Source: Sphingomonas panni
Lineage (GTDB): Bacteria; Pseudomonadota; Alphaproteobacteria; Sphingomonadales; Sphingomonadaceae
NCBI RefSeq assembly: GCF_022664435.1
Contig: NZ_JAKREU010000012.1
Coordinates: 1 to 64,000, forward strand
Length of the DNA stretch: 64,000 nucleotides
Direction: 5' to 3'
Shown here: in pieces, positions 50,949 to 58,113 of the stretch
How the letters are laid out: every line of letters begins with the position of its first letter
Numbering within the stretch: the stretch's first letter is position 1
Translations under genes and position numbers: made by a program
Notes under the pieces: model-generated
Databases searched by the model: none
What the model saw: the letters and a program-made list of their open reading frames with translations, nothing else
Told to the model about the DNA's origin: nothing

Positions 50949-52353
50949 CGAAGGTCTCCGTGGGGGCAGGCACCTGCTTGTCGCGCTCCTTCGCGCCGCG
51001 CCGGGCGCGCTGGATCGCGCGCAACGACGGGTGCCCAGCGTGCTCGGAGCTGAGCGCACGGCAGACGAACCGGCCCTGGTGGTAGACGTGGATCTCGGTC
51101 AGGTCGCGGGGGTCATAGACCGCCTCGACCTGCTCGCCGACGAAGGCCGCGAGCGTGGGTTCGACATAGCGCCTGCCCATCAGACGGATGCCGTCGCGCA
51201 GCACTTTACGGGGCTTGGGCACGTGCACGAGCAGCATGTCGAGCTGTTCAAGGCTGTCGGGCATTGCGGGCAGGAACCCGCCCTTCTGCCAGCGCGTGAT
51301 CGGCGGTTCGCCGGTGCTGCCATGCGGGCGACGATGATAGACGCCGCACACGAACGCCTCGAAGCGGGCGCGCAGCTCGTCGAGCGTGAGCACTGGCGCC
51401 GACAGCGGCTTGCCCGCGATCAGGTGGCCGGGCAGGTCGGGCAGGAACATGTCGTTGATGGTGCGGAACAGCCGCTCGATCTTGCCGCGCCCGCGAGGAC
51501 GCCCCGGCAGCGAATGGATGAGGCGGATTTTGAGGGCGATGCACGCCTGCTCGATATGCTCGGAGATGAAATCCGAGCCGTTGTCGACGTAAAGCTGTTC
51601 GGGAATGCCGCTGACGATCCATTCGGGATTGGGCTTGCGCCAGATCGCCTGCCGCAAGGCGAGCGCCGTGTTGAGGGCACTGGGGGCATCGAGGCTGAGG
51701 AAGTAACCGGCGATGGCTCGGCTGTGATCGTCAACGATGACGGTCAGCCAAGGACGCACCGGGGTTCCGGCATCATCGAGCACGAGAATGTCGAGAACGG
51801 TATGATCGGCCTGCCACATCTCGTTCGAGGTCGCGGCTTCGCGCCGATGCACTAGCTCGTGCTGGTCGCGGTAGACGGCCGGATCGGAGGCTGCGGCGAT
51901 CTGGCTTGCCGGTATCGCCCTGACGACACGCGCGACGGCCGCATAGCTGGGGGTTCGGTGTCCATGCGCGATGGCGAGTTCCTGCACCTTTCGGTGAATG
52001 GCGGCGACCGGGGGTCGCGGGCGCTTGGTGGCGAGAGTGCGGGTCAGTTCGACCAGATGTTCCGGCAGGTGCAGCCTGCCCCGATCGTTGCGCGGCAGAC
52101 GCGCGAGACCGGCAAGTCCTTCGGCACGGTAGCGCCCGAGCCAGCGCTGCAACGTCCGCTCGCTCAGCGTGCCGGTGCGGGCGAGGTCCGCGAGCGGGAT
52201 GCCATCGGCGAGGTGCGGTTCAAGGACGCGGTAGCGCTCGATCGCCAGCGGCGGGACAAGCGCCGGATGCGTCACCGCCGACGGTCCGTGTCGCAGGTAA
52301 GGAAAACGGAGATTTGCCTGCCCATCGCCATGCGAGTCCGCTCGCGTTGCCAA
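50875..52353 (-). CDS. tniA: TniA-like DDE transposase
   Basis: The 492-residue protein has N-terminal helix-turn-helix segments (GIPLADLARTGTLSERTLQR, WLGRYRAEGLAGLARLPRND), the rve core with DDE residues (NEMWQADHTVLDILVLDD, PEQLYVDNGSDFISEHI, GRPRGRGKIERLFRTIND) and a Mu-type C-terminal beta domain (VRLMGRRYVEPTLAAF-like region). It cuts and joins element ends. The start at TTG 52353 is uncertain; GTG 52272 (VTHPALVPPL) is an alternative. Looks intact. Confidence 0.88.
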   Translation of the reverse strand: MATRADSHGDGQANLRFPYLRHGPSAVTHPALVPPLAIERYRVLEPHLADGIPLADLARTGTLSERTLQRWLGRYRAEGLAGLARLPRNDRGRLHLPEHLVELTRTLATKRPRPPVAAIHRKVQELAIAHGHRTPSYAAVARVVRAIPASQIAAASDPAVYRDQHELVHRREAATSNEMWQADHTVLDILVLDDAGTPVRPWLTVIVDDHSRAIAGYFLSLDAPSALNTALALRQAIWRKPNPEWIVSGIPEQLYVDNGSDFISEHIEQACIALKIRLIHSLPGRPRGRGKIERLFRTINDMFLPDLPGHLIAGKPLSAPVLTLDELRARFEAFVCGVYHRRPHGSTGEPPITRWQKGGFLPAMPDSLEQLDMLLVHVPKPRKVLRDGIRLMGRRYVEPTLAAFVGEQVEAVYDPRDLTEIHVYHQGRFVCRALSSEHAGHPSLRAIQRARRGAKERDKQVPAPTETFDGDQEDTASRPTTYRGLRLYAADD

Positions 52354-52466
52354 ACCGGCCTGTTCGACGTAAATCTACCCGGTAAAGAAAACTAGGGCAA
52401 CATAGACCTGCCGATGACGACTTTCTTCCCAAACCGCGCCCGATCGGGGCGCCACCGGCCCTACGC
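52354..52466. promoter_or_regulatory. Intergenic res/promoter region inside the transposon
   Basis: The 113 bp between the divergent tniA and resolvase genes include an AT-rich core (GTAAATCTACCCGGTAAAG, ACTAGGGCAACATAGACC). Its place right upstream of the resolvase gene suggests the element's own res site and both promoters. No subsite can be defined by eye. Confidence 0.45.
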
Positions 52467-53039
52467 ATGAAAATCGGTTACGCCCGCGTATCGACCGCCG
52501 AGCAGAACCTGGACCTCCAGCGTGATGCGCTGAAGGCTGCCGGCTGCGAGAAGGTCATCACCGACAAGGCCTCCGGGGCGACTGCCGCTCGCCCTGGATT
52601 GGAAAAGGTGAAGGAGCTGCTTCGCGCCGGCGACACACTGGTGGTCTGGCGCCTCGACAGGCTCGGCCGCTCGCTCCGTGATCTGATCGGATGGATGACC
52701 TACCTCGACGAGGAAAAGGTCGGGCTGCTGAGCCTGCACGAGGCGATCGACACGACCACCACGTCGGGCAAGCTTACCTTCCACCTGTTCGGGGCATTGG
52801 CGGAGTTCGAGCGCAACCTGATCCGCGAGCGGACCCAGGCCGGTCTCACCGCAGCCCGCGCTCGCGGCAAGAAGGGTGGCCGGCCGGCCGCACTCGGCAA
52901 GGACAAGCGCGACCTGGCCGTCAGGCTCTACCACGAGAACACGATGCCGATCGCCAAGATTTGCTCGATGCTCGGCATCTCCAAGCCAACACTCTACGCC
53001 TATGTGCGATCGGCCGAGACCAAGCCGGTAGCCGCGTAG
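52467..53039 (+). CDS. Serine resolvase of the transposon
   Basis: The 190-residue protein has MKIGYARVSTAEQNLDLQRD, LVVWRLDRLGRSLRDLIGWM, the E-helix (HLFGALAEFERNLIRERTQA) and a C-terminal HTH (IAKICSMLGISKPTLYAYVR). It resembles the resolvase at 49352 in layout but differs in sequence, so the two likely use different res sites. It should resolve cointegrates formed by TniA/TniB transposition. The stop lies 12 bp before the right terminal repeat. Confidence 0.93.
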   Translation: MKIGYARVSTAEQNLDLQRDALKAAGCEKVITDKASGATAARPGLEKVKELLRAGDTLVVWRLDRLGRSLRDLIGWMTYLDEEKVGLLSLHEAIDTTTTSGKLTFHLFGALAEFERNLIRERTQAGLTAARARGKKGGRPAALGKDKRDLAVRLYHENTMPIAKICSMLGISKPTLYAYVRSAETKPVAA

Positions 53040-53050
53040 CGACGCTCGCC

Positions 53051-53097
53051 GACAAATAGCGCGATCAGAATGCCGCCACTTAGCGCGAGCGTTTACA
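53051..53097 (-). repeat. Right 47-bp terminal inverted repeat
   Basis: It starts GACAAATAGCGCGATCAG and ends GCGAGCGTTTACA. Two mismatches separate it from the left repeat (at the 19th and 27th positions from the outer end). Confidence 0.9.
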
Positions 53098-53167
53098 GCG
53101 GCCCGGCTGCGATCGGCGCGATCCTCACGCAATCGACCGTTTGCGCGAGACGGGGTGATTGCAGCAC

Positions 53168-53584
53168 CTACGCAGTCGCATGTTGGTCGAGCAAGTCGAT
53201 CACGGCGCAACTTGCCGCCCCGTCGCCCCCGCAACGGTCGATAGTCGTGGCGAGCACGCTTTCGAGCTGCGCCAGATCGACCATCTTGGCGCGAACACGC
53301 TCCAGATGGTGGGCCGCGATCTCGCGGACCTCACAGCATGACGCCTGCGCGGGACCGCCAAGTGATAGGATCGCGCGCACCTCGGCCGGGGTGAAACCGA
53401 GTTCTCGCGCGCGACGGATGAATCCAAGGGCGCGGACGTGATCGGCCCCATATACCCGCCGCCCGCCGCTCGTGCGGGGTGGCGTTGTGAGAACGCCGAC
53501 GCGCTCAAAATATCGGATTGTCTCGATGTTCACACCAGTCCGGCGCGACAGCTCGCCTATCGCGATGCTTTGCTCGACGCGCAT
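53168..53584 (-). CDS. merR: MerR-type mercury-responsive regulator
   Basis: The 138-residue protein has the MerR helix-turn-helix (IAIGELSRRTGVNIETIRYF) and wing (ERVGVLTTPPRTSGGRRVYG), the dimerisation helix (HHLERVRAKMVDLAQLESVL), and Cys83/84, Cys118 and Cys126. The last three positions match the mercury-binding cysteines of Tn501 MerR (82, 117, 126). It should repress and, with Hg(II), activate the divergent merT operon by twisting the promoter at 53595-53615. Confidence 0.92.
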   Translation of the reverse strand: MRVEQSIAIGELSRRTGVNIETIRYFERVGVLTTPPRTSGGRRVYGADHVRALGFIRRARELGFTPAEVRAILSLGGPAQASCCEVREIAAHHLERVRAKMVDLAQLESVLATTIDRCGGDGAASCAVIDLLDQHATA

Positions 53585-53594
53585 AAATCGCTTG

Positions 53595-53615
53595 CTCCTG
53601 TAGCCGCTACAGGAG
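53595..53615 (+). promoter_or_regulatory. MerR operator/promoter dyad
   Basis: CTCCTGTAG (53595-53603) and CTACAGGAG (53607-53615) are a perfect 9-bp dyad with a 3-nt centre. TTGCTC lies at its left edge and CATAGC just after it, candidate -35 and -10 elements with long spacing as in MerR-controlled promoters. It lies between divergent merR and merT. Confidence 0.8.
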
Positions 53616-53646
53616 GCATAGCGGGTTATTCCTCCGGAGACGACCG

Positions 53647-54063
53647 ATGAACCAAGGGACGATGCCGCACGAAACTCTGGGTCCGCCCGCGCCGACCCGT
53701 CGAGCCGACACGGGGCTATCCGTCCTCGCCACGCTGACTAGCTTCGGCGCGGTCCTGGCCGCTGCCTCCTGCTGCGTCCTGCCGCTCGCGCTTGCGGCAA
53801 TGAGCGTTGGAGCCGGCGTTTCCAGTACCTTCGCCGCGCTGATGCCGCTGCGCTGGCCGCTGACGGCACTCTCGCTCATCGGTCTGGCTGCCGGGTGGTG
53901 GGCCTATGCGCGGCGCCGAAGGGCTTGCGCTGCGGATCGGTCCTGCACCGTGCCGCTGCCTTCTAGCGCCACTCCGATCGTGCTCGCGATCGGCACGGTC
54001 CTGACGGTGGTCGCGTTAATATGGGATCGCCTTGAAGCGCCATTGATGAAGGCGCTTTCCTGA
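53647..54063 (+). CDS. merT: MerT-type mercuric ion transporter
   Basis: The 138-residue protein has three hydrophobic helices. The first carries AAASCCVLPLALAAMSVGAG with the vicinal Cys pair (42-43) that accepts Hg(II); a second pair, ACAADRSC, lies in the loop after the second helix; the last helix is PIVLAIGTVLTVVALIW. MerT moves Hg(II) through the inner membrane toward a reductase. GGAG precedes ATG 53647. No MerP or MerA follows, so the operon is partial in this window. Confidence 0.88.
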   Translation: MNQGTMPHETLGPPAPTRRADTGLSVLATLTSFGAVLAAASCCVLPLALAAMSVGAGVSSTFAALMPLRWPLTALSLIGLAAGWWAYARRRRACAADRSCTVPLPSSATPIVLAIGTVLTVVALIWDRLEAPLMKALS

Positions 54064-54287
54064 TGCAGCTCACCTCCGCCCTGACCTGCCCCAAGTGCGG
54101 CGGGGTCGCAACCGAGACGATGCCCACCAACGCCTGCCAGTTCTTCTATGATTGCCGGCATTGCGCGGTAGTGCTGCGCCCCCTGCCGGGAGATTGCTGT
54201 GTGTTCTGCTCGTTCGGCGACGTACCGTGCCCGCCGATACAGGATGCGAACGCGAATGGAAGTTCGCCAATCTGCTGCCAAGGCTAA
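54063..54287 (+). CDS. Cys-rich mer-associated GDCCVFCS protein
   Basis: The 74-residue protein has LTCPKCGGVATETMPTNACQ, YDCRHCAVVLRPLPGDCCVF and CSFGDVPCPPIQ, with eleven cysteines, mostly in CxxC or CC pairs. This GDCCVFCS.G..PCPP protein is a regular companion of mer genes; it probably binds Hg(II) or zinc. Its ATG overlaps the merT stop by one base. No catalytic domain. Confidence 0.8.
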   Translation: MQLTSALTCPKCGGVATETMPTNACQFFYDCRHCAVVLRPLPGDCCVFCSFGDVPCPPIQDANANGSSPICCQG

Positions 54288-54333
54288 GCCCTGAGGAGCT
54301 GGAAAGCTCAATCGCTATCCGCCGAAAACCAAA

Positions 54334-54355
54334 GGCCGCCTCCTAGGAAGCGGCC
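54334..54355 (+). terminator. Hairpin after the mer genes
   Basis: GGCCGC (54334-54339) pairs with GCGGCC (54350-54355) around an inner TCCTAGGA palindrome, 47 nt after the last mer gene. CTGGCCCTTAGTTCCCTTTT follows. Confidence 0.5.
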
Positions 54356-54519
54356 CTGGCCCTTAGTTCCCTTTTGGGAAACGGACGCCTTTCGACGCCG
54401 CACGTAACGCTTGTATAGAGCAAATCCTGCCGCTCGGCAAAGCTCCAAGTTGCAGTCATTCGCCTCAGGCCCTACTATCGTGAACATGCTTCGGCGTATG
54501 TTCTCACCCTCCCAGCCCC

Positions 54520-54834
54520 GTGCGCGCGGCGCTGATCGCCCTTCTCGCGCTGATGCTGGTCATGCGGGTCGGGCCGATCTGCGAGGCTGTCGCTATCGCG
54601 GCCGTCCCGAGTGCGTCGGCAATGCCCGGTTGCGAGGGCAAGGGGCATGGCACCCCGGAGAAGAAGGCTCCTACTGCCGCCTGCTCGATGCCCTGTGCCG
54701 CCGCGCTCGACGGCGCACCGATCGCCCGTGTCGCGCCGCTGGCCTACGCGGCGCCCGGCCCCTGGCCGGTGCGACATGCCGGCCTGCTTGAATTTGCTCG
54801 GGCACCTGCGACGCCCCCTCCGCGAGCTGTGTGA
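54520..54834 (+). CDS. Secreted small protein with Cys pairs
   Basis: From GTG 54520 the frame encodes 104 residues. The first 35 form a signal peptide (AALIALLALMLVMRVGPICE, AVAIAAVPSASAMPGC); the rest has CEGKGHGTPEKK and AACSMPCAAALDG, suggesting disulfides or metal binding, then a Pro/Ala-rich tail. Family unknown. It sits between the mer genes and a Cys-rich exported protein, so a metal-handling periplasmic role is plausible. Confidence 0.55.
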   Translation: MRAALIALLALMLVMRVGPICEAVAIAAVPSASAMPGCEGKGHGTPEKKAPTAACSMPCAAALDGAPIARVAPLAYAAPGPWPVRHAGLLEFARAPATPPPRAV

Positions 54835-54870
54835 CGCTTCCAACCTCACACTGTTCTATGGAGAGTTTAA

Positions 54871-55053
54871 ATGTCGAAGTTCAAGCTCATTGGCGCGGCC
54901 GTCGCGCTCACCCTGTCCTCCACCGCTTTCGCCGCGAGCGCGGCCGATTGCTGCCCGGACATGACGTGCTGCAAGGAAGGCGCGGACTGCTGCGATCACG
55001 CCAAGAAGGCCGGCGATCACGCCGATCATGCGGGCGAGATGCAGCGCCGCTGA
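54871..55053 (+). CDS. Cys/His-rich exported metal-binding peptide
   Basis: The 60-residue product has a signal peptide ending TAFAASA and a mature part with DCCPDMTCCKEGADCCDHAK then KAGDHADHAGEMQRR: three CC pairs and several His. This suggests tight binding of Hg, Cu or Zn in the periplasm. GGAG precedes ATG 54871. A perfect hairpin closes the transcript. Confidence 0.75.
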   Translation: MSKFKLIGAAVALTLSSTAFAASAADCCPDMTCCKEGADCCDHAKKAGDHADHAGEMQRR

Positions 55054-55062
55054 CGGTGTTGG

Positions 55063-55088
55063 TATGGGGGCGGGCAACCGCCCCCATA
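55063..55088 (+). terminator. 11-bp hairpin after the Cys-rich peptide gene
   Basis: TATGGGGGCGG (55063-55073) and CCGCCCCCATA (55078-55088) with a GCAA tetraloop, followed by TTC; 10 nt after the stop. Confidence 0.7.
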
Positions 55089-55228
55089 TTCACGGGTCAA
55101 GAAGCGCGTCGTCCTCGGACATTGCCCGGTATCTCCGTCTGGATCGTGGCCTGCTCGATCCCGAACCGACTTCGAGCGGAGAGGCGATCGCCTTCCTCAC
55201 AGCGCCAAACTCCGCTCGAGTTATTGCA

Positions 55229-55594
55229 ATGACATGGAAACCTTTCCGTGGTAAGCGTCAATTCGTGCGAGCCTTTCTGCCTCTCCTGACATGCCTGATG
55301 CTGGTCCTCACCAGCTTCGCCGGCATGGCTCACGCCGCCGATTTGGCGGGAGGAAGCATCGCGGGCGTTGAGTTTACCGTCCATACCGCGGGCGACCGCG
55401 ATGAGGTGCCGTCAGATTCGGACAAGAACGTCCCGCACCACCACAATTATTGTCACGGGCATGACGTGGGTGCGCCTGCGCGCGCGACAATGGAATACAC
55501 CCTTGTCCTCACGGCGCCCGAGCCGACAATCTCTGCCTCTGCATCGCTCGATGGCCACACCGGGATAGTCCATCTGAGGCCCCCCCAAGCCTGA
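55229..55594 (+). CDS. CzcI-like exported protein
   Basis: ATG 55229 opens 121 residues: a basic start (MTWKPFRGKRQFVRAFLPLL), hydrophobic signal (TCLMLVLTSFAGMAHA) and a mature part with VPHHHNYCHGHDVGAPA, a His/Cys cluster likely to bind a divalent metal. Small exported proteins at the head of czcCBA operons (CzcI type, DUF2946-like) look like this and modulate induction. It precedes czcC by 60 nt in the same direction. Confidence 0.65.
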   Translation: MTWKPFRGKRQFVRAFLPLLTCLMLVLTSFAGMAHAADLAGGSIAGVEFTVHTAGDRDEVPSDSDKNVPHHHNYCHGHDVGAPARATMEYTLVLTAPEPTISASASLDGHTGIVHLRPPQA

Positions 55595-55654
55595 CGCCCG
55601 ATTCGGGTGTGCGTTGGCGCGCGCCTGTCGATCAGCGTCAGGAGTTTTAGTCTC

Positions 55655-56932
55655 ATGCATCGTATCTTCGCGGCCATGCTGGCCGCAGCGTCGTGCGCAA
55701 CTATGGCGCAGGCGCAGGTCGGACCGTCCGCGCCTGTTGCGCAGGACGCGCCGGTCTACACGCTTGACCAAGCGGTCAGTGCGGCGGGCGGTTCGGCCCC
55801 CGCTGCGGAAGCCGCGACAGCTGCGATCGACGCGGCCCGTGCGGGCCGCACGGTCGCCGGCTTGCGGCCCAATCCGGTGGTCCAGGGTCAGGTTGAAAAC
55901 ATCATTGGCTCGGGGCCATATCGGGGGGTCCGCAGCGCGGAATCCACGGTCGGCTTTGCGATCCCGATCGAGCTAGGCGGCAAGCGCGGCGCCCGCGTCG
56001 CGGTCGCCAATGCGCAATTGTCCCGGGCCGAGATCCAGGCCGCGATCATCGCAGCCGATGTCCGGCTTCAGGTGACGCAGCTCTATGTCGAAGCGGTCGC
56101 AGCCGACCGGCGGGTGGCGACGGCGCGGGATCAGGCCCGGATCGCCAGCGACGCGCTGCGCGCTGCGAGCGTCCGGGTGCAGGCGGGACGTGCGTCGCCG
56201 CTGGAGCAACAGCGCGCGGATGTCGCGCGCATCAATGCCGATGCCAATGTGGAGCGGCAGCTTCGCTTGGCAGAGGCCGCCCGCGCCAATCTGGCGCGTC
56301 GGATTGGCCGACCGATCGACGGCGCGCTCGATGACACGCTGCTCGATCGCCTGCCGGGGGCGAACGTCTATGGGCCGGTGGCACCGGTCAACACAACCGG
56401 CACGCTCGCGCTGGCGGCGGCGAACGCGGATTTCTCGATCGCGGAAGCCGGCGTGCGGCTCGCGCGCGCCAATCGCGTCCCTGACCTCAATGTCGGGCCT
56501 GCGATCCGCCGCCTGGAAGCGACCAACGATATGGCGGCGGTGTTCACCGTGTCGATCCCGATCCCGGTGTTCAACAATGGTCGCGCGGCGATCGCGCAGG
56601 CGACCGCGCAGCGGACACAGGCGGATGCACAGCGTCGCGTGACCGCGCTCGACATCGAACAGGCGATCACGGACGCGCAGGCGCAAGCGGCCAATGCCGC
56701 AACGACGGCTCGTGCGGCGTCTGGGCCGGCGCTGGCGGCTGCACAGGAGGCCGCCCGCATCGCGCGGATCGGTTATCGCGAGGGCAAGTTCGGCCAGCTC
56801 GAATTGCTCGATGCGGAACGCACTCTCGCTGAAACGCGGGTCGCCGCGATCGATGCGCTTGCCAACTACCAGAATGCCCGCGCGCAAGTGGAGCGACTGA
56901 CCGCTCCTGCGCCCAATGGGGGAAATCAGTGA
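55655..56932 (+). CDS. czcC: CzcC-type outer-membrane efflux protein
   Basis: The 425-residue protein has a signal peptide (IFAAMLAAASCATMAQAQ), then the TolC-fold repeats: YTLDQAVSAAGGSAPAAEAA, LRPNPVVQGQVENIIGSGPY, VGFAIPIELGGKRGARVAVA in the first half and SIPIPVFNNGRAAIAQATAQ, RIGYREGKFGQLELLDAERT in the second. It forms the outer-membrane channel of a tripartite RND pump. AGGAG lies upstream of ATG 55655. Its TGA overlaps the czcB ATG. Confidence 0.92.
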   Translation: MHRIFAAMLAAASCATMAQAQVGPSAPVAQDAPVYTLDQAVSAAGGSAPAAEAATAAIDAARAGRTVAGLRPNPVVQGQVENIIGSGPYRGVRSAESTVGFAIPIELGGKRGARVAVANAQLSRAEIQAAIIAADVRLQVTQLYVEAVAADRRVATARDQARIASDALRAASVRVQAGRASPLEQQRADVARINADANVERQLRLAEAARANLARRIGRPIDGALDDTLLDRLPGANVYGPVAPVNTTGTLALAAANADFSIAEAGVRLARANRVPDLNVGPAIRRLEATNDMAAVFTVSIPIPVFNNGRAAIAQATAQRTQADAQRRVTALDIEQAITDAQAQAANAATTARAASGPALAAAQEAARIARIGYREGKFGQLELLDAERTLAETRVAAIDALANYQNARAQVERLTAPAPNGGNQ

Positions 56933-58110
56933 TGAAGAGCTTCTATCTCGCGGGCGCGGCGTCACTCGCCCTGCTGTTGGCTGCCTGCGGTGGCAAAGAC
57001 ACCGGGAACGAGGCGGCCGCCAATGGAGCAGCCGGCAATGAAGCGGCTGCTGGTGCGGAAAAGGGCGGTGCTGAAGGCGGTCACGCTGATGAGGGCGTCG
57101 TCCTATTGGGTGCCGATCAGATCGCTGCGGCGGGCGTCCAAGTCGGACGGCCGATCATCGGCGGAGCCGGAACGATCGAGCTTCCCGCGATCATCGAGGG
57201 CGATCCCCAAGGCACGCAAGTCGTCTCGGCCGCGATCGCGGGACGGGTGGTCGCACTGACGCGCAACCTTGGTCAATCCGTGGGGCGCGGCCAGACTATT
57301 GCGGTAATCGAGAGCCGCGAGGCGGCGCAAATCAAGGGCGAGGTCGAAGCGGCACGGGCACGGCTTCAGCTCGCCAATTCGAACCTCGCACGCGAGCAAC
57401 GGCTGTACGCGCAGAAGGTGTCTCCTGAGCAGGATCTGATTGCTGCCCGCACGGCGGCGACGGAAGCGCGGATCGCGCTGACGCAGGCGCGGAGCATGGT
57501 GTCGGCCGCCGGTGTCGGCGGCGGTGGTCTCAACCGGCTCGGCATCGCCGCGCCGATCTCGGGACAGATCATCGCGCGCCCCGTGACGCTGGGACAGACG
57601 GTTGCGGCGGACGCCGAACTCTATCGCATTGCGAACCTGAGCCAGGTGTCGATCGCCCTCAACCTGAAGGCTGAGGATGCGGGTCGGGTGCGTCCCGGCA
57701 ACACGGTGCTGGTCAAGGCGGCGGGCCGTCAGGCGACCGCGCGCGTGACCTTCGTGTCGCCAGCACTCGATCCGCAGACGCGGCTCGTGCCCGCCCTTGC
57801 CACGCTCGACAATCGCGGTGGTGAATGGCGGGTCGGCGAGCCGGTGACGGCTGCCGTCCAGCTCACGGGCAGCGGCGGTAGCGGCGCAATCCGCGTGCCG
57901 ACAACGGCGGTCCAGAGCTTCGAGGGCAAGTCGGTCGTGTTCGTTCGCACGCCTACGGGCTTCAAGGCGACTCCGGTCCAGCTCGGCGATGCATCGGGCG
58001 ACACGGTGATCGTCCGCTCGGGCCTGACCGGCAACGAACAGATCGCCACCACCGGAAGCTTCACGCTCAAGGCCGAGATCGGCAAGGGCGAAGCGAGCCA
58101 CGAGGATTAA
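56932..58110 (+). CDS. czcB: CzcB-type membrane-fusion lipoprotein
   Basis: The product has a lipobox LLLAAC near residue 20, an acidic His-containing linker (GGAEGGHADEGVVLLGADQI), the lipoyl-like barrel (VVSAAIAGRVVALTRNLGQS and GIAAPISGQIIARPVTLGQT), a coiled-coil hairpin between them (QIKGEVEAARARLQLANSNL) and a beta-barrel end. It bridges the RND pump and the outer channel. TGATG overlap with czcC; czcA starts 3 nt after its stop. It is an HME-type adaptor lacking the extra C-terminal domain of some CzcB. Confidence 0.92.
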   Translation: MKSFYLAGAASLALLLAACGGKDTGNEAAANGAAGNEAAAGAEKGGAEGGHADEGVVLLGADQIAAAGVQVGRPIIGGAGTIELPAIIEGDPQGTQVVSAAIAGRVVALTRNLGQSVGRGQTIAVIESREAAQIKGEVEAARARLQLANSNLAREQRLYAQKVSPEQDLIAARTAATEARIALTQARSMVSAAGVGGGGLNRLGIAAPISGQIIARPVTLGQTVAADAELYRIANLSQVSIALNLKAEDAGRVRPGNTVLVKAAGRQATARVTFVSPALDPQTRLVPALATLDNRGGEWRVGEPVTAAVQLTGSGGSGAIRVPTTAVQSFEGKSVVFVRTPTGFKATPVQLGDASGDTVIVRSGLTGNEQIATTGSFTLKAEIGKGEASHED

Positions 58111-58113
58111 GCC

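Larger units (their letters stand above)
50025..53097. mobile_element. Tn552/Tn5053-like transposon with 47-bp terminal repeats
   Basis: The 3073-bp element runs from TGTAAACGCTCG to CGAGCGTTTACA. It carries tniB and tniA on the minus strand and a resolvase on the plus strand, ending close to both repeats. A DDE integrase plus AAA ATPase plus serine resolvase, without TniQ, is the Tn552 gene set; Tn5053/Tn402 relatives add TniQ. No flanking direct duplication is seen (CGTCA left, GGCCC right beyond the shared GC), so one side may have been rearranged. Confidence 0.85.
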
